Notes under the pieces: generated by a model | Databases searched by the model: none | The model's input: the letters and a program-made list of their open reading frames with translations, nothing else | What the model was told of the DNA's origin: nothing | In this document: in pieces, positions 26,328 to 36,260 of the stretch | Position numbering within the stretch: the first letter of the stretch is position 1 | How the letters are laid out: each line of letters begins with the position of its first letter | Origin: Fusarium oxysporum f. sp. lycopersici 4287 | Taxonomy: Eukaryota; Ascomycota; Sordariomycetes; Hypocreales; Nectriaceae | Assembly: GCF_000149955.1 (NCBI RefSeq) | Contig: NC_030993.1 | Location: 1,645,048 to 1,709,047, forward strand | Direction: 5' to 3' | Length of the DNA stretch: 64,000 nt | Translations under genes and position numbers: made by a program

Positions 26328-27934
26328 CTACCACTTAGGCTGGTCACGTTCGTGCATAGGTGTCTCGAGTGCATGAGAATCGCCGAAGGGATCGTCGTCA
26401 TCCTCTTCATCCTGCGGAGCTGCAACAGCAGCTGCAACTGGCCTTGGGGGTTGAGGGGGAGGGTTTGAGTGAGGTTTGGACATGGGAGGTGGCCGAGGAG
26501 GAGCTGCATGAACGGGTGTCGAAATGTTTAGCTCGGAGAGGTCTGGAGGCTGCGAGGCGGTTGGAGACTGAGAGGCAGCCTTGGCCATGGCCTCCTTGCC
26601 TTTAATCGTAGCCACTGTGAAGAAGTCAGCTGCATTCTCGCCAGAATCCAAGTCAACGCCTACTTCGATAAAGATGAGCTTGCTCGGCAAGTTCGTCATC
26701 CGAATCACTGTCCGCGTCAATGGAACGATCGAACTGTTCGAAAGACATGAGAGCATGGACAAGCTCATCATTGGCATGAAGCAATCCTCCAAGCCACTGC
26801 TCTTCCTCAACATGATGGACCTGTATATGATTAGTTCAAGGATTTTCTCACAATTCTAACGAATACTCACATATCGTAGTACTTTGCGTCGAAGAAGTTT
26901 ACAAGCTTCAAAGCGCTCCACTGCTGTCTGGTTCTCTGAAATGCGCTCCACCTCACGGTTAATGCTTTGAAGCGCATTCATCAAGTTCGTTGCTGCGATG
27001 GAGGAGTCAGCAATGACAGACTTCATTTGCTCCTTCTCAGCCTCAAGATTGAAAGGCTTTCGCTTCCCCTTAGCCTTATCCTTCTCTTTCTCCTTCTTCT
27101 TGTCTTTAGAGCTACCGAAGAAAGCACTGGACCCCGAGGAAGATTTGGTAGAAGAGTGTCCGAATGTTGAACCAGATGCTGGGGTTGAGCTCGAAGGGCC
27201 TGAAGCGTTCCTTGCATCACGGGCCGCCTTTGCCGCAGCTTCTTGTTCGTCGTCGACAAATGGATTTTCCTCTGTCTCTCTGAGGACTCGAGATCTCTCC
27301 TGTGTAACAGCTTGTTTTCTCTTGGGTAGTTCCTGCGATGTTGAGCATTCGATGTTGAAATATTGTGTGAGTATGACTTACCCTGTGAAGTCGTGCGAGA
27401 CTGTCTAGCCCTGGCCTGCCAGCGTACTGTGACCATGAGCGAAAAAGCTCCCTACACTTATTCCTCACTGCAACATCAGACAAGTCAGAGGTGCCGCAAA
27501 CACGCAGACGTTCAAGCAAGGGCTCATCCACAAAGGTTCGCTGGAACCTCTCACCAGCGTTCTGGATGAGACCGTCAAGAATGACCAATGCACGGATTTG
27601 GCGGTGGACATTTCCGTATTTAAGCTTCTTTCTAATGGCTCGAGCTGCTTCACTAGGGCCCGTAGCTTGTAGGGTAATGACATCGACAAGCTCGGGGATA
27701 CCGCTGAGATCTTCCTCTTCATATGATTCGGAGGTAAGGTTCTCAACGGTTACAGTTACCGCCGAGAACGGTTTCTTCTACTGGGACGTCAGTAAATCCA
27801 ATAATACACGTTGGAGTTACTCTAGTGGAATGTAAATAGCTCATGAGAGCTATCAACGAACGAGGTCCCATTGGGCGGAAACTGCTTGCTTAAGAGACAT
27901 GGCGGAATGATCTTACCGATTGGAACATGCTCAT
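26328..27934 (-). CDS. lsb5: LSB5-like VHS/GAT-domain protein
   Basis: Five exons (27934-27917, 27777-27382, 27332-26871, 26820-26664, 26614-26328) join to 1320 nt, 439 residues. A VHS domain covers about 10-140 (VENLTSESYEEEDLSGI, ARAIRKKLKYGNVHRQIRAL, VDEPLLERLRVCGTSDLSD). A charged linker holds an NPF sequence (ENPFVDD) and a Lys-rich KDKKKEKEKDK stretch, and a GAT-like helical bundle follows. The C-terminus is Pro-rich (APPRPPPMSK) and acidic. Yeast Lsb5 links ubiquitin cargo, Las17/WASP and actin at sites of endocytosis. Exon 1 is only 18 nt; its acceptor was placed at CAGTAG (27778) to avoid an in-frame stop and keep the KKPFSAV start. The last intron is 49 bp and shifts the frame into the Pro-rich tail. 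Confidence 0.83.
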
Positions 27935-29376
27935 GATGGGCTATACTGTAGTGGCCTTCGTATATACTTTGCTGTTCTTGTAGCTCTGCGACGCAGGTTG
28001 CCGAGTTCCACGATGATACTATCTCAAGTGTGGTTGGTAGCTTTGGCAGCTTTGAGTGCCTGATGACTTGATAGGAGACAAAGCAGCGCGGGGCTAGTCA
28101 GAGGCAAATCGACACGATCGCTGAGCTCGTTGCGCCGAGGAAGTGAAGAGGCTTGAGATGACCTCAGGTAGGTAAGTGGTGAGAAGTTTTAAAGATCTTT
28201 GTATCATGAGATTCCTTGCCAGATAATGGATGGATGTCAATACCTTACCAGGTAAGGTAGTCAGGCGCTCACTCGTTCCTGCTGTCGCTCAGGTATGGTG
28301 GGGTTGCTGTTCTGTTGCTTGGTAGCGGGCTGTGACGCGGGGCTCCTTCCCAGTTTCGGTGGGGTCCTGTCGTCACTCCTCAAGATGGGAGGAAGTCGTG
28401 GTAGGTTATCTAGCCGAAAAAGGGGTCTTTACAGGTCCAATTAGAGTTGGACAAGGTTCTGTGATAGGTTATGAAACGAATGTCAAACTTATGAAGGATC
28501 ATTGGTATTGCATGGAAATCTGACCCAGACGAGATCAGTAGAGACTCATCGTATCACAACGGTAGCTTGAGATTGTGTCGTACCTCTGGTACATCGAGTT
28601 CTGGGCCTGGTGGAATGAGATGGATCTAGAGTTTGCAGGATGGCGGACAAAGTTCGAGCAAAAGGCCTTGCTTTTGAGAACTTTGTAAGGGGGGATATTA
28701 GGAACAGCTTGATGTTTTCATAGCAGTCCGTCCGCAAATTTGGCTTTATGACTAGCTATCTATGAGCATTGACTCAATGAAGAGGCTTGCTCTAAGCTTT
28801 GCTGATGAACTTCTGTCTAGGACCTTATGACTGAAGCATGCTTCAGTGTGTCTGTTCATAGACTTGGCAGTGAAGCTGGAGGAGTTGCCCCAGTTGCCCC
28901 CGAGCATGATACATTAAGAGAGGATGTTCCACACTGGACCAGTGGAGCTCATGATGCCCATCCGCTCTACATCAATGTGAGTATCGTCAGGGTTGACTTT
29001 CACAAACCCTAGACATGAGAGAGTGGCATTTTGCTAAGAAACCAAAAAAGAGTTTTTGTCATCACTCCCAGTTAGGAAATGAGTCAAGCAACACAGATTC
29101 TTATAATAATGTGCCATCCGTCAACATACCTTAGACATAGAAAAGTCTTTTCTATTATACTTGGAACCCGCTGACTCTGGTTACCCTAGACATTCCCAGT
29201 GACTTCTCCAATCACCCCTCCCCCGCCCCCGCCATCGCACCTCAGCTACGAATTTTGACTGTCAAAGGCGTTATCGCAGCTCTGTGACTCACAAACGGAC
29301 AACGACAACCAACACCGAACCTCACATCAATAATTACGAGCATCCGTAGAGTGATTGATATACCAGATCGCCGAAA
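27935..29376. promoter_or_regulatory. divergent spacer between LSB5-like and MetRS genes
   Basis: About 1.4 kb holding both promoters. It contains a perfect 9+1+9 inverted repeat at 28241-28259 (listed separately). Bases 29200-29360 are C/A-rich, as expected just upstream of the MetRS start. No coding frame is supportable. Confidence 0.45.
28241..28259. repeat. perfect 9-bp inverted repeat around a single base
   Basis: TACCTTACC, then A, then GGTAAGGTA form a perfect 19-base dyad about 310 bp upstream of the LSB5-like start. Such symmetry suits a dimeric DNA-binding protein, but the factor is unknown and chance cannot be excluded. Confidence 0.6.
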
Positions 29377-31472
29377 ATGGCTTCAAAATCACCCGTTCTG
29401 CCCGAGGAGGGCAAGCGCAACATCCTAATTACCAGTGCCCTTCCCTACGTCAACAACATTCCCCATCTGGGCAACATCATCGGCAGTGTTCTCTCCGCCG
29501 ATGTCTTTTCTCGCTATTGCAGAGCACGAGGCTGGAACACCATCTACGTTTGTGGTTCCGACGAGTACGGTACTGCTACCGAGACAAAGGCTCTCGAGGA
29601 AGGACTTTCGCCCGCCGACCTTTGCGCCAAGTATCACGCCCTTCACAAGGGAGTCTACGATTGGTTCCGAATTGACTTCGACATCTTCGGCCGAACACCC
29701 ACCCAACAACAGACGCAGATTGTGCAGCAGATTTTCAAGGAGCTTTGGAAGAATGGTTATATTGAGGAGCGAGAGACTACTCAACCTTTTTGTTCGGATC
29801 CTGCCCATGGCAAGTTCCTCGCAGATCGATTCGTCGAGGGAGAATGCAGCATTTGCCATGATCTCGGAGCCCGTGGAGATCAATGCGATGCCTGCGGTAG
29901 TCTTCTCGACCCATTTGAGCCCGATCGCGAGCCCAGCACCTCTGATGATGACCATGTAGAGGCCAAAGCGACTGGTTTCCTGATCAACCCCCGCTGCAAG
30001 GTCGATGGAACCACCCCCGAGAAGCGAAAGACGAAGCACCTTTTCCTTCGTCTAGATGCGGTTAAGGACTTGCTCGTTCCCTGGTTCCACAAGAGCAGCA
30101 AGGAGGGAGACTGGAGCACAAATTGTATTTCCATCACCCAGTCATGGATCGACAAGGGACTCCTTCCCCGTGGTATCACTCGAGACCTCAAGTGGGGTGT
30201 TCCTATTCCTAAGGATCTCGAAGGTTTGAGTAATGAGGAGTATGCGGAGAAGGTCTTCTATGTTTGGTTCGATGCTTGCATTGGCTACGTCTCTATTACC
30301 AAGAACTTGGTTGATGGCGATAACTTGGATGGCACGAACTGGGAGAAGTGGTGGAAGAACCCTGAGAACGTCAAGCTTTACCAGTTCATGGGTAAGGACA
30401 ACGTGCCGTAAGTGACCTTTTTGAGAACCCACATGATATGCTGAGAAGGTGCTGACAATTCATTAGATTCCACACTATCATCTTCCCTGCCTCTCAACTT
30501 GGAACAGGAGAGAACTGGACCAAGGTCCACAAGATGTCGACAACCGAATATCTCAACTACGAGGGCGGAAAGTTCAGCAAGTCCCGCGGCGTTGGAGTTT
30601 TTGGAAACACTGCTAAAGAGACTGGCGTTGATCCTGATGTTTGGCGATACTACCTTCTATCCAGGCGGCCTGAGTCCGCTGACTCTGAGTTCAAATGGCA
30701 AGAGTTCATTGACTGCAACAACAACGATCTTCTCAAGAACCTTGGCAACTTGAACCAACGAATCCTCAAGTTCACTCAGGCCAAGTTGGATGGTGTCGTT
30801 CCCGACTACACAAAATACACCGACGAGCGGCTAGAGGAACATAAGAAGGAAGTGAACGAGGCCCTCAAAACCTTTATCTCACAGTTCGATGCCATCAAGC
30901 TCCGCGCTGGCCTTGCCACTGTTATGCACATCTCCGCCCTTGGCAACAAACTTCTGCAGGACAGCAAGCTGAACAACCAGCTTCTGGCTGATGAGCCAGA
31001 CCGTTGTGCTGCTGTAATTGGTCTCGGTATTAACCATCTCCAGCTCCTTGCAAGCATCGTTCATCCTTATATGCCCTCTACTTCCGAGGCCATCCTGGAG
31101 CAGATCGGCAGCCCTGGCTTGATCTCCATTCCTGAGACATGGTCAGGAGACCTCGTCAAGCCCGGCCAAAAGATTGGCGAGCCTAAGCTTCTCTTCACAC
31201 AGATCCCCGCATCTAAGCTTGATGAGTGGCGTGAGGCCTTTGGTGGTGAGGAGATCCGAAAGCAAAAGGCCCTCGAGGCGGAGAAGGCGGCGGCGAAGAA
31301 GGCTGCTAAGGACAAGAAGAAGCAAAAGAAGCTCGCTCTTCGTCAAGCTGAGAAGGCAGGTGAAGCTTCCACCGAGGAGAAGCCTGCCAAGGAGAAGTCC
31401 GCAGAGGAAAAGAAGTCTGTTGAGGCCTCTGCTGTTGATTTGCTTCCCGACAGCAAGCCCTCTGAGACATAG
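29377..31472 (+). CDS. mes1: methionyl-tRNA synthetase, cytosolic
   Basis: Exons 29377-30407 and 30467-31472, with a 59 bp intron, give 678 residues. The enzyme charges tRNA-Met with methionine for initiation and elongation. The class I core is clear: the ATP-binding HIGH equivalent PHLGN in [16 protein letters not shown], zinc-binding knuckles ([18 protein letters not shown]), the methionine-pocket region [17 protein letters not shown], and the KMSKS equivalent KFSKSRG. The anticodon-binding helical domain follows ([11 protein letters not shown]). The last ~90 residues are a Lys/Glu/Ala-rich coiled tail ([12 protein letters not shown]), probably for tRNA or complex binding. No mitochondrial presequence is present, so this is the cytosolic form. 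The intron splits a Pro codon just before the sequence [15 protein letters not shown]. Confidence 0.95.
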
Positions 31473-32263
31473 ATGCAAGTACACCAGAGTGAATCGGAGT
31501 TGGCGTTAGCAAAAAGAAATTGACTGTGTATGGACGGTGTATGAGGAGTAGCTTAGAAATCAGCATAGGTTGCCGAGCTTATTTTGAAGGTTTGCCGAAC
31601 TGTAGAGTAGATTCTCAAATCAACTTATGAGGAATGACTAGAGCATGAGCTAGATGGCTGTTGAATTTAGTGTACAATATGTTTTAAGTTTATGTCAAGT
31701 TTTCCTTCAGACTCTATCCTGCGCCCTTCATGAGTTGAAGGTAGTATGTCGGCCAATCCTCTCAGTCACACACACGAGAGGAGAGCTTCGCTGTCATGCC
31801 CCATGACGCAGAAATGCATCAAATCAATAAGTTCAAATCAGGACCATGCGTGAGTCTACAGGCGTGGTGTCTGGAGGGGGATCAGTTGCTACCAGTCTTG
31901 GAATATTGGAGAAAAGGTCGTCCATATATATGGTCTTGGTTGCAAATGCTCAGTTTGGTATTGCTATATAATCAAATGTAATCCCTTATGCCTGTCGACT
32001 ATTTTATGTCGGCAAGGACGTGGTATCTGTATGTTTAATCCGAAAACTCCTTAAGCCTGTTGAAAGGCACCTGGCCTGTTGAAAGGCGTAGCTTTCTGTG
32101 TCGACTTGGTGTATATTGTACATTATTCGACTCGATGGGGCTGTCTTGCAGTCTCCCTTCGTTTGTGCGGCCCTAATAACGTCTCAGGCGGCGCTGATAT
32201 GCTGTCCCGTCACTCTTATTGTCGTTTACTTGGGAGAGTTTAGACAGGATTCAGGAGCTTAGC
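31473..32263. other. convergent 3' spacer
   Basis: About 0.8 kb between the converging MetRS and phospholipid methyltransferase genes. AT-rich; no gene or RNA recognised. Confidence 0.5.
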
Positions 32264-33081
32264 TTAGTTGGACTTCTTTCCAGCAGCACGCTCACGCTCA
32301 CGCTTGGCGTAGATTTCAGAAGTGAACGGGTCCTCAAATTTCAGAGCGATCCTGTAGACAACATCGACCCACAATGTGAGCAGGATACCGGCAGGCTTGC
32401 CATACCACATGGCGGTAGCGAGGAAGCTGCAGGTAGAGCCAGTGTACATAGGAGAACCGGTCACGTTGAAGGGAAAGCCAGTCACCATCTCGTCCATGAG
32501 AATGCCAAAGTAGTCACCGAGGAAAGTGCCAGTAATGCCTAGTCGCCAGGTTGAAGAGACGACCAGGACGTTACCAACGATAAACAGAGCAACAGCGGCG
32601 GCCTGAATGAAGTCGCTGACAAGAGCGGGATGCGTGGGTTGTTCGGCGATGGCAGTCTTGAAGATAAAGTCGCGAATCATACCGAGAGAGAAGATAGTGG
32701 CAGCAAGGGCATAGCAGGCAACTTGGGAGTTACCGCCGAAAATCTTGGTCAGAAGCTTGTTGTGGTATTCTTTCAGCGATCAAGTTAGTCGAAGATGAAT
32801 CGTATAGCTGCAAGTTGCATACCTTGACGGGCGACGATGCTAGAAAAGAAGAAGAGTTAGTGGTGGTAGAACGTCACATTGAGACTTGTCACTCACTTCC
32901 AGAAGAGAGGGTTGAAGGCGATGGAGGCAGCAGAGACTGGAAGAAGCAAAGAGCTTGAGTCAGATTCAAGTATCGTTGGTAGATAGTGACAATGCTGAGG
33001 TCAAGTTGGCAAATACTCACTGTACAAGCTCTGCTTGTCATAGTCGACATAGTCGACAAAGTCTTTCAAACCAAGAGCCAT
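32264..33081 (-). CDS. opi3: phosphatidyl-N-methylethanolamine N-methyltransferase (OPI3-type)
   Basis: Four exons (33081-33021, 32936-32897, 32839-32823, 32769-32264) give 624 nt and 207 residues, almost exactly the length of yeast Opi3. The enzyme does the last two methylations from phosphatidylethanolamine to phosphatidylcholine, using S-adenosylmethionine, in the ER membrane. The sequence is dominated by hydrophobic segments (AACYALAA-like, AAAVALFIVGNVLVV, GILLTLWVDVVY). The family SAM/lipid region is present as GSPMYTGSTCSFLATAMWYGKP, with the paired acidic motif FEDPFTSEIY close to a charged C-terminal tail (KRERERAAGKKSN). Exon 3 is a 17-nt micro-exon coding essentially IVARQ; without it the frame is lost. 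The symbol is the yeast name. Confidence 0.9.
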
Positions 33082-33893
33082 AATGGCAGACGGGTAGCCA
33101 AGAAAGCGAACAGGCACGAAGAGTAAAGTGAGGTAATGGCAAAAGTCGTGATCACTGACGTAACAAGTTCACGGAAGAGTCACAGAAGGGAGAGGTTCTA
33201 AGAAGACTGCAAATAATTTGCAACTCTGCTGTTGAGAGGATAAATTGTTGAGATATTAGAAGAAACAGGAAACAGAATTAAAGAGAGAGCTTGGAGAAAG
33301 ACAGCTTGGAGAAAGACAGCTTGGAGAGCTAGGGTACCTCCCTCAGGTACCTTCCTGTAGCTGTCCTGTCTGGGCTGTCACATGGAAGAGAGTGGAAAGC
33401 GGAAGAGGAGAGAGTCCGGCCCGCGTCATAATGGGAGGAGCCCGAAATTAGTGGAGAGCCACGGTTCCGTTCAGAAGAGGGTCAACTGGGGGAGAGCCCT
33501 GGACTCTGGAGGCAGCGTCTTTTTGATCCACCATCCACAAACCAAATCATGGAACCTGACCAAACAGAAGATCCCTGCAATGCAGCCGAGAAATCGAGGC
33601 AAGCAACCCAATCTGCCGAATTCAACCTATACCGAGAGAAAGCCTCATTAGCTCACCCAGGACCAGAACAGGCAGATATCGAATCTCATGGGTATGACCA
33701 CTAACTACCTAACTAGACTGTATGCTTCAATATTCATATCTATCGATGCTTGTAACAATACGCTTACTGCGGTTGGCATCAAGGCCCATCTCGCGGTTTA
33801 TTCCAAACGCCAGCCTTAAAACGCCTAAAGCAAAAAACCGAACAAGCCAAGTAAGTCATCATCATCCATCAAGAAGAACACAGAAACCAACAG
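33082..33893. promoter_or_regulatory. upstream region of the OPI3-type gene
   Basis: About 0.8 kb between the 5' end of the OPI3-type gene and the 3' end of RXT2, both on the minus strand. It has a 15-bp tandem repeat at 33288-33327. No coding frame supportable. Confidence 0.4.
33288..33327. repeat. 15-bp tandem repeat, ~2.7 copies
   Basis: AGCTTGGAGAAAGAC occurs at 33288-33302 and 33303-33317, followed by a partial third copy. It lies ~210 bp upstream of the OPI3-type start codon and was probably made by slippage. Confidence 0.8.
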
Positions 33894-35515
33894 CTATTGA
33901 CGTCGGTTTCTCGTCTTTTTACCAGTTGTCTGCACATCTTCTTCCTCTTCGTCCTGCCCCTTTTTGAGGTCTTCTGTGAGACCCCATTCCTCCTTGTCGT
34001 ACCAATCTTCCCCGTCCGACATGTCTCGGTTAAGCCCTGAATGAGCTTCTGCCTTAGACCAGTGGAGTACATTCTTCCGCATCTGTTCGGCTTTGAGGAG
34101 TCCTAGAAACAGCCTCTTTGCCCCTCTACACACCTCCTCCTGCTTCTGCACGTAGAGAGCAAGCAATCGTCGAATATCTTCCGCTTCTTGGTCCGGCAAG
34201 CCGATATCCCGATCTGGTCTTGCTCCTGAGGGCGCAAGAAACATGGGATGTATGAAGTCATCGTCCCCGTCGGAGATCATGGACACATCTGCACCTATTG
34301 TCTCAGCCGATTCCGTTTGTTGATGTGCATCTCTGCCTGAAGGTTTCGCAGTGGCCTCAGCTCTGGTCGCCTCCATATCATTCGTCCCTTTTTCGTTTGT
34401 ATGCTCATTGACCCCGTTTGTCGCTTCACCCCTGGAATCTCTTTTATCCGTCTGTGCAGCTGGTACTTGCTCGCCGTTATGCATATTTGAAGCCGTTCCA
34501 GCACCGTCCTTCTCAGCCTCAACCTTTGCATTCACGTCGGTATCCTCTACGAGAGAATCATCTGGGTCGGCAGTTCCAGCGTCCGTCATGGTTATATCGG
34601 CATCCTCTGCTGGGTCCTTGTCTGTGGGCTCGCCATCAAATGTTGTGTCTGGTAAAGCATCTCCTTGTTCGACACCGCTGCCTTGTTGTACGTCGCCGTT
34701 GGTGATTCTGGGAAGCGCCGATACCGCCTGGGATAGCGCCAACAGATGTTGCGCCGTGTGGTTGTCTGTATAGAGCTCAACATCTGCTGGCCGAACCATC
34801 ATTTCGCATGGGACCCATGTGTAGTCGCCGCAGAGCGTTGTCAAGAGATGTCTGACTCTCCACAGAGACCGGTTCTCCTTGCGCATTATGTCGCAACTTT
34901 GGTCAACAAGTCGAGTAAGGGTTTTGGACGTGAAGGGCTTCGATAGGGTCGGGTGTGTCGGTAACGCGGTTGATGCAGTAAGTGGAGCAAGGATATCTAC
35001 TCCTGTTAGTCCTGCTACTCAAATGCGTGATTGTTGGCTTACTCTCTATTTGTATGTTGGCGTAAGGGTTCATCTCTGCCGCTAAGGCCTCTGCTTCTTG
35101 AACGCGCTCCTCATCTTCGTCGTCGCTATCTATTTCGTATCCTTCCTCGTCGACTAATGGGGGATTGCGATATAGGATCGGGCGTCGGACACCGCCGTAT
35201 TCGACATACTAGCAGATGTCAGAAATTGGCCTGGGAGGATTTGTCAAAACAACGAACCTCTTTATACGAACTTGGACCATTATTTGGGACCAATTGCCCT
35301 TGACGGGCAAACCGTGCCTGCTTTTTGAGCTTATTGCCGCGATTGCTATAGCTTTCGATCTCGGAGTCTGAGTCGGATTCTGTTGGGTGGATGGTCAGTT
35401 GCCAATCCCTCCATCGCGACAAGCGCAATGAGATTTCCGTACCATATGATTTCCTTTTGAATGCCTTCTTCATACCCGCTATGGTTTCGGCAAAGAGAAT
35501 TTGTTGCGACGCCAT
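33894..35515 (-). CDS. rxt2: RXT2-like subunit of the Rpd3L histone deacetylase complex
   Basis: Exons 35515-35443, 35379-35258, 35208-35043 and 34996-33894 give 487 residues. Rxt2 is a structural subunit of the large Rpd3/Sin3 histone deacetylase complex, acting in transcriptional repression in the nucleus. The conserved N-terminal Rxt2 domain is clear: FAETIAGMKKAFKRKSY, then ESDSDSEIESYSNRGNK, the motif RRPILYRNPPLVDEEGYEID, NPYANIQIE, then LTASTALPTHPTLSKPF and the helix RKENRSLWRVRHLLT. The middle is long, acidic and disordered; a conserved helical patch (LLALYVQKQEEVCRGAKRL) lies near the C-terminus. Intron 1 is 63 bp without stops, so its retention keeps the frame. The exon 4 acceptor is uncertain by 6 nt (34996 or 35002); both keep the frame. 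Confidence 0.85.
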
Positions 35516-36260
35516 GGCGGACAGAGGGTGGAATGAACAGTCGAATCGACGGGAGTTGTGGGCGAAGCGTACGAGGGAGCGCAGGCCTTTTGGGCGCGTC
35601 CAGGGAGGAAAAAAGACGCTCGAATACTGTTGGCAGCCCTCCGCTACAAGGCTGAGTCTCTGTCTGTGAGAAAAAGTCGTGTTGACGTAGAAAAGCTAAC
35701 CATAAGCAAATTTGGATCGAGTGTGCTGGGACGACGAGGAGAAGCTGGAACGAGAAGCGAGGCTGCCCGCCTTCCCGTAGCCCATGACCACATTTCCGGG
35801 CGCAGACTCTTCTGATTGGTCATTGCCCGGATGACAAAAAAGCCGGCGCCGGATAAAGCAATCCCTGACCGTTTACGATAAGATAAGCCCAATCTGTGGC
35901 TCTCGTGACTATTTCACTGCTGTATTGGGTGACATTCTTTAAAGATTCGCAGCTTAACTCAGTCTATTTTACCTGAATCACACTAATCTCATTAACTCAT
36001 GCTACTGATTGCTCGAAAGGACTAAAGTACTCTTTCCTAAGTCAATTGACTGTACCAGGGGAGCTCCAACAACAAAATGTCACCAAGCTGCAATACGTCA
36101 ACATGTCATGCAAGCAATTATGACTCGGTGCCAGGCACGTCAACGCCACAATAGACTGTGCAACGCTGTAGGACTGCAAGGATATGATCAACTCAATTGG
36201 GAAAATAAATAAATAGATTGACATGCCCTGTTACGGGATTGGCGTTTAATCTAAACGGAT
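35516..36260. promoter_or_regulatory. upstream region of RXT2
   Basis: About 0.75 kb between the RXT2 start and the 3' end of the GH3 gene. No gene seen and no clear copy of the CTTAGG element found further right. Confidence 0.4.
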
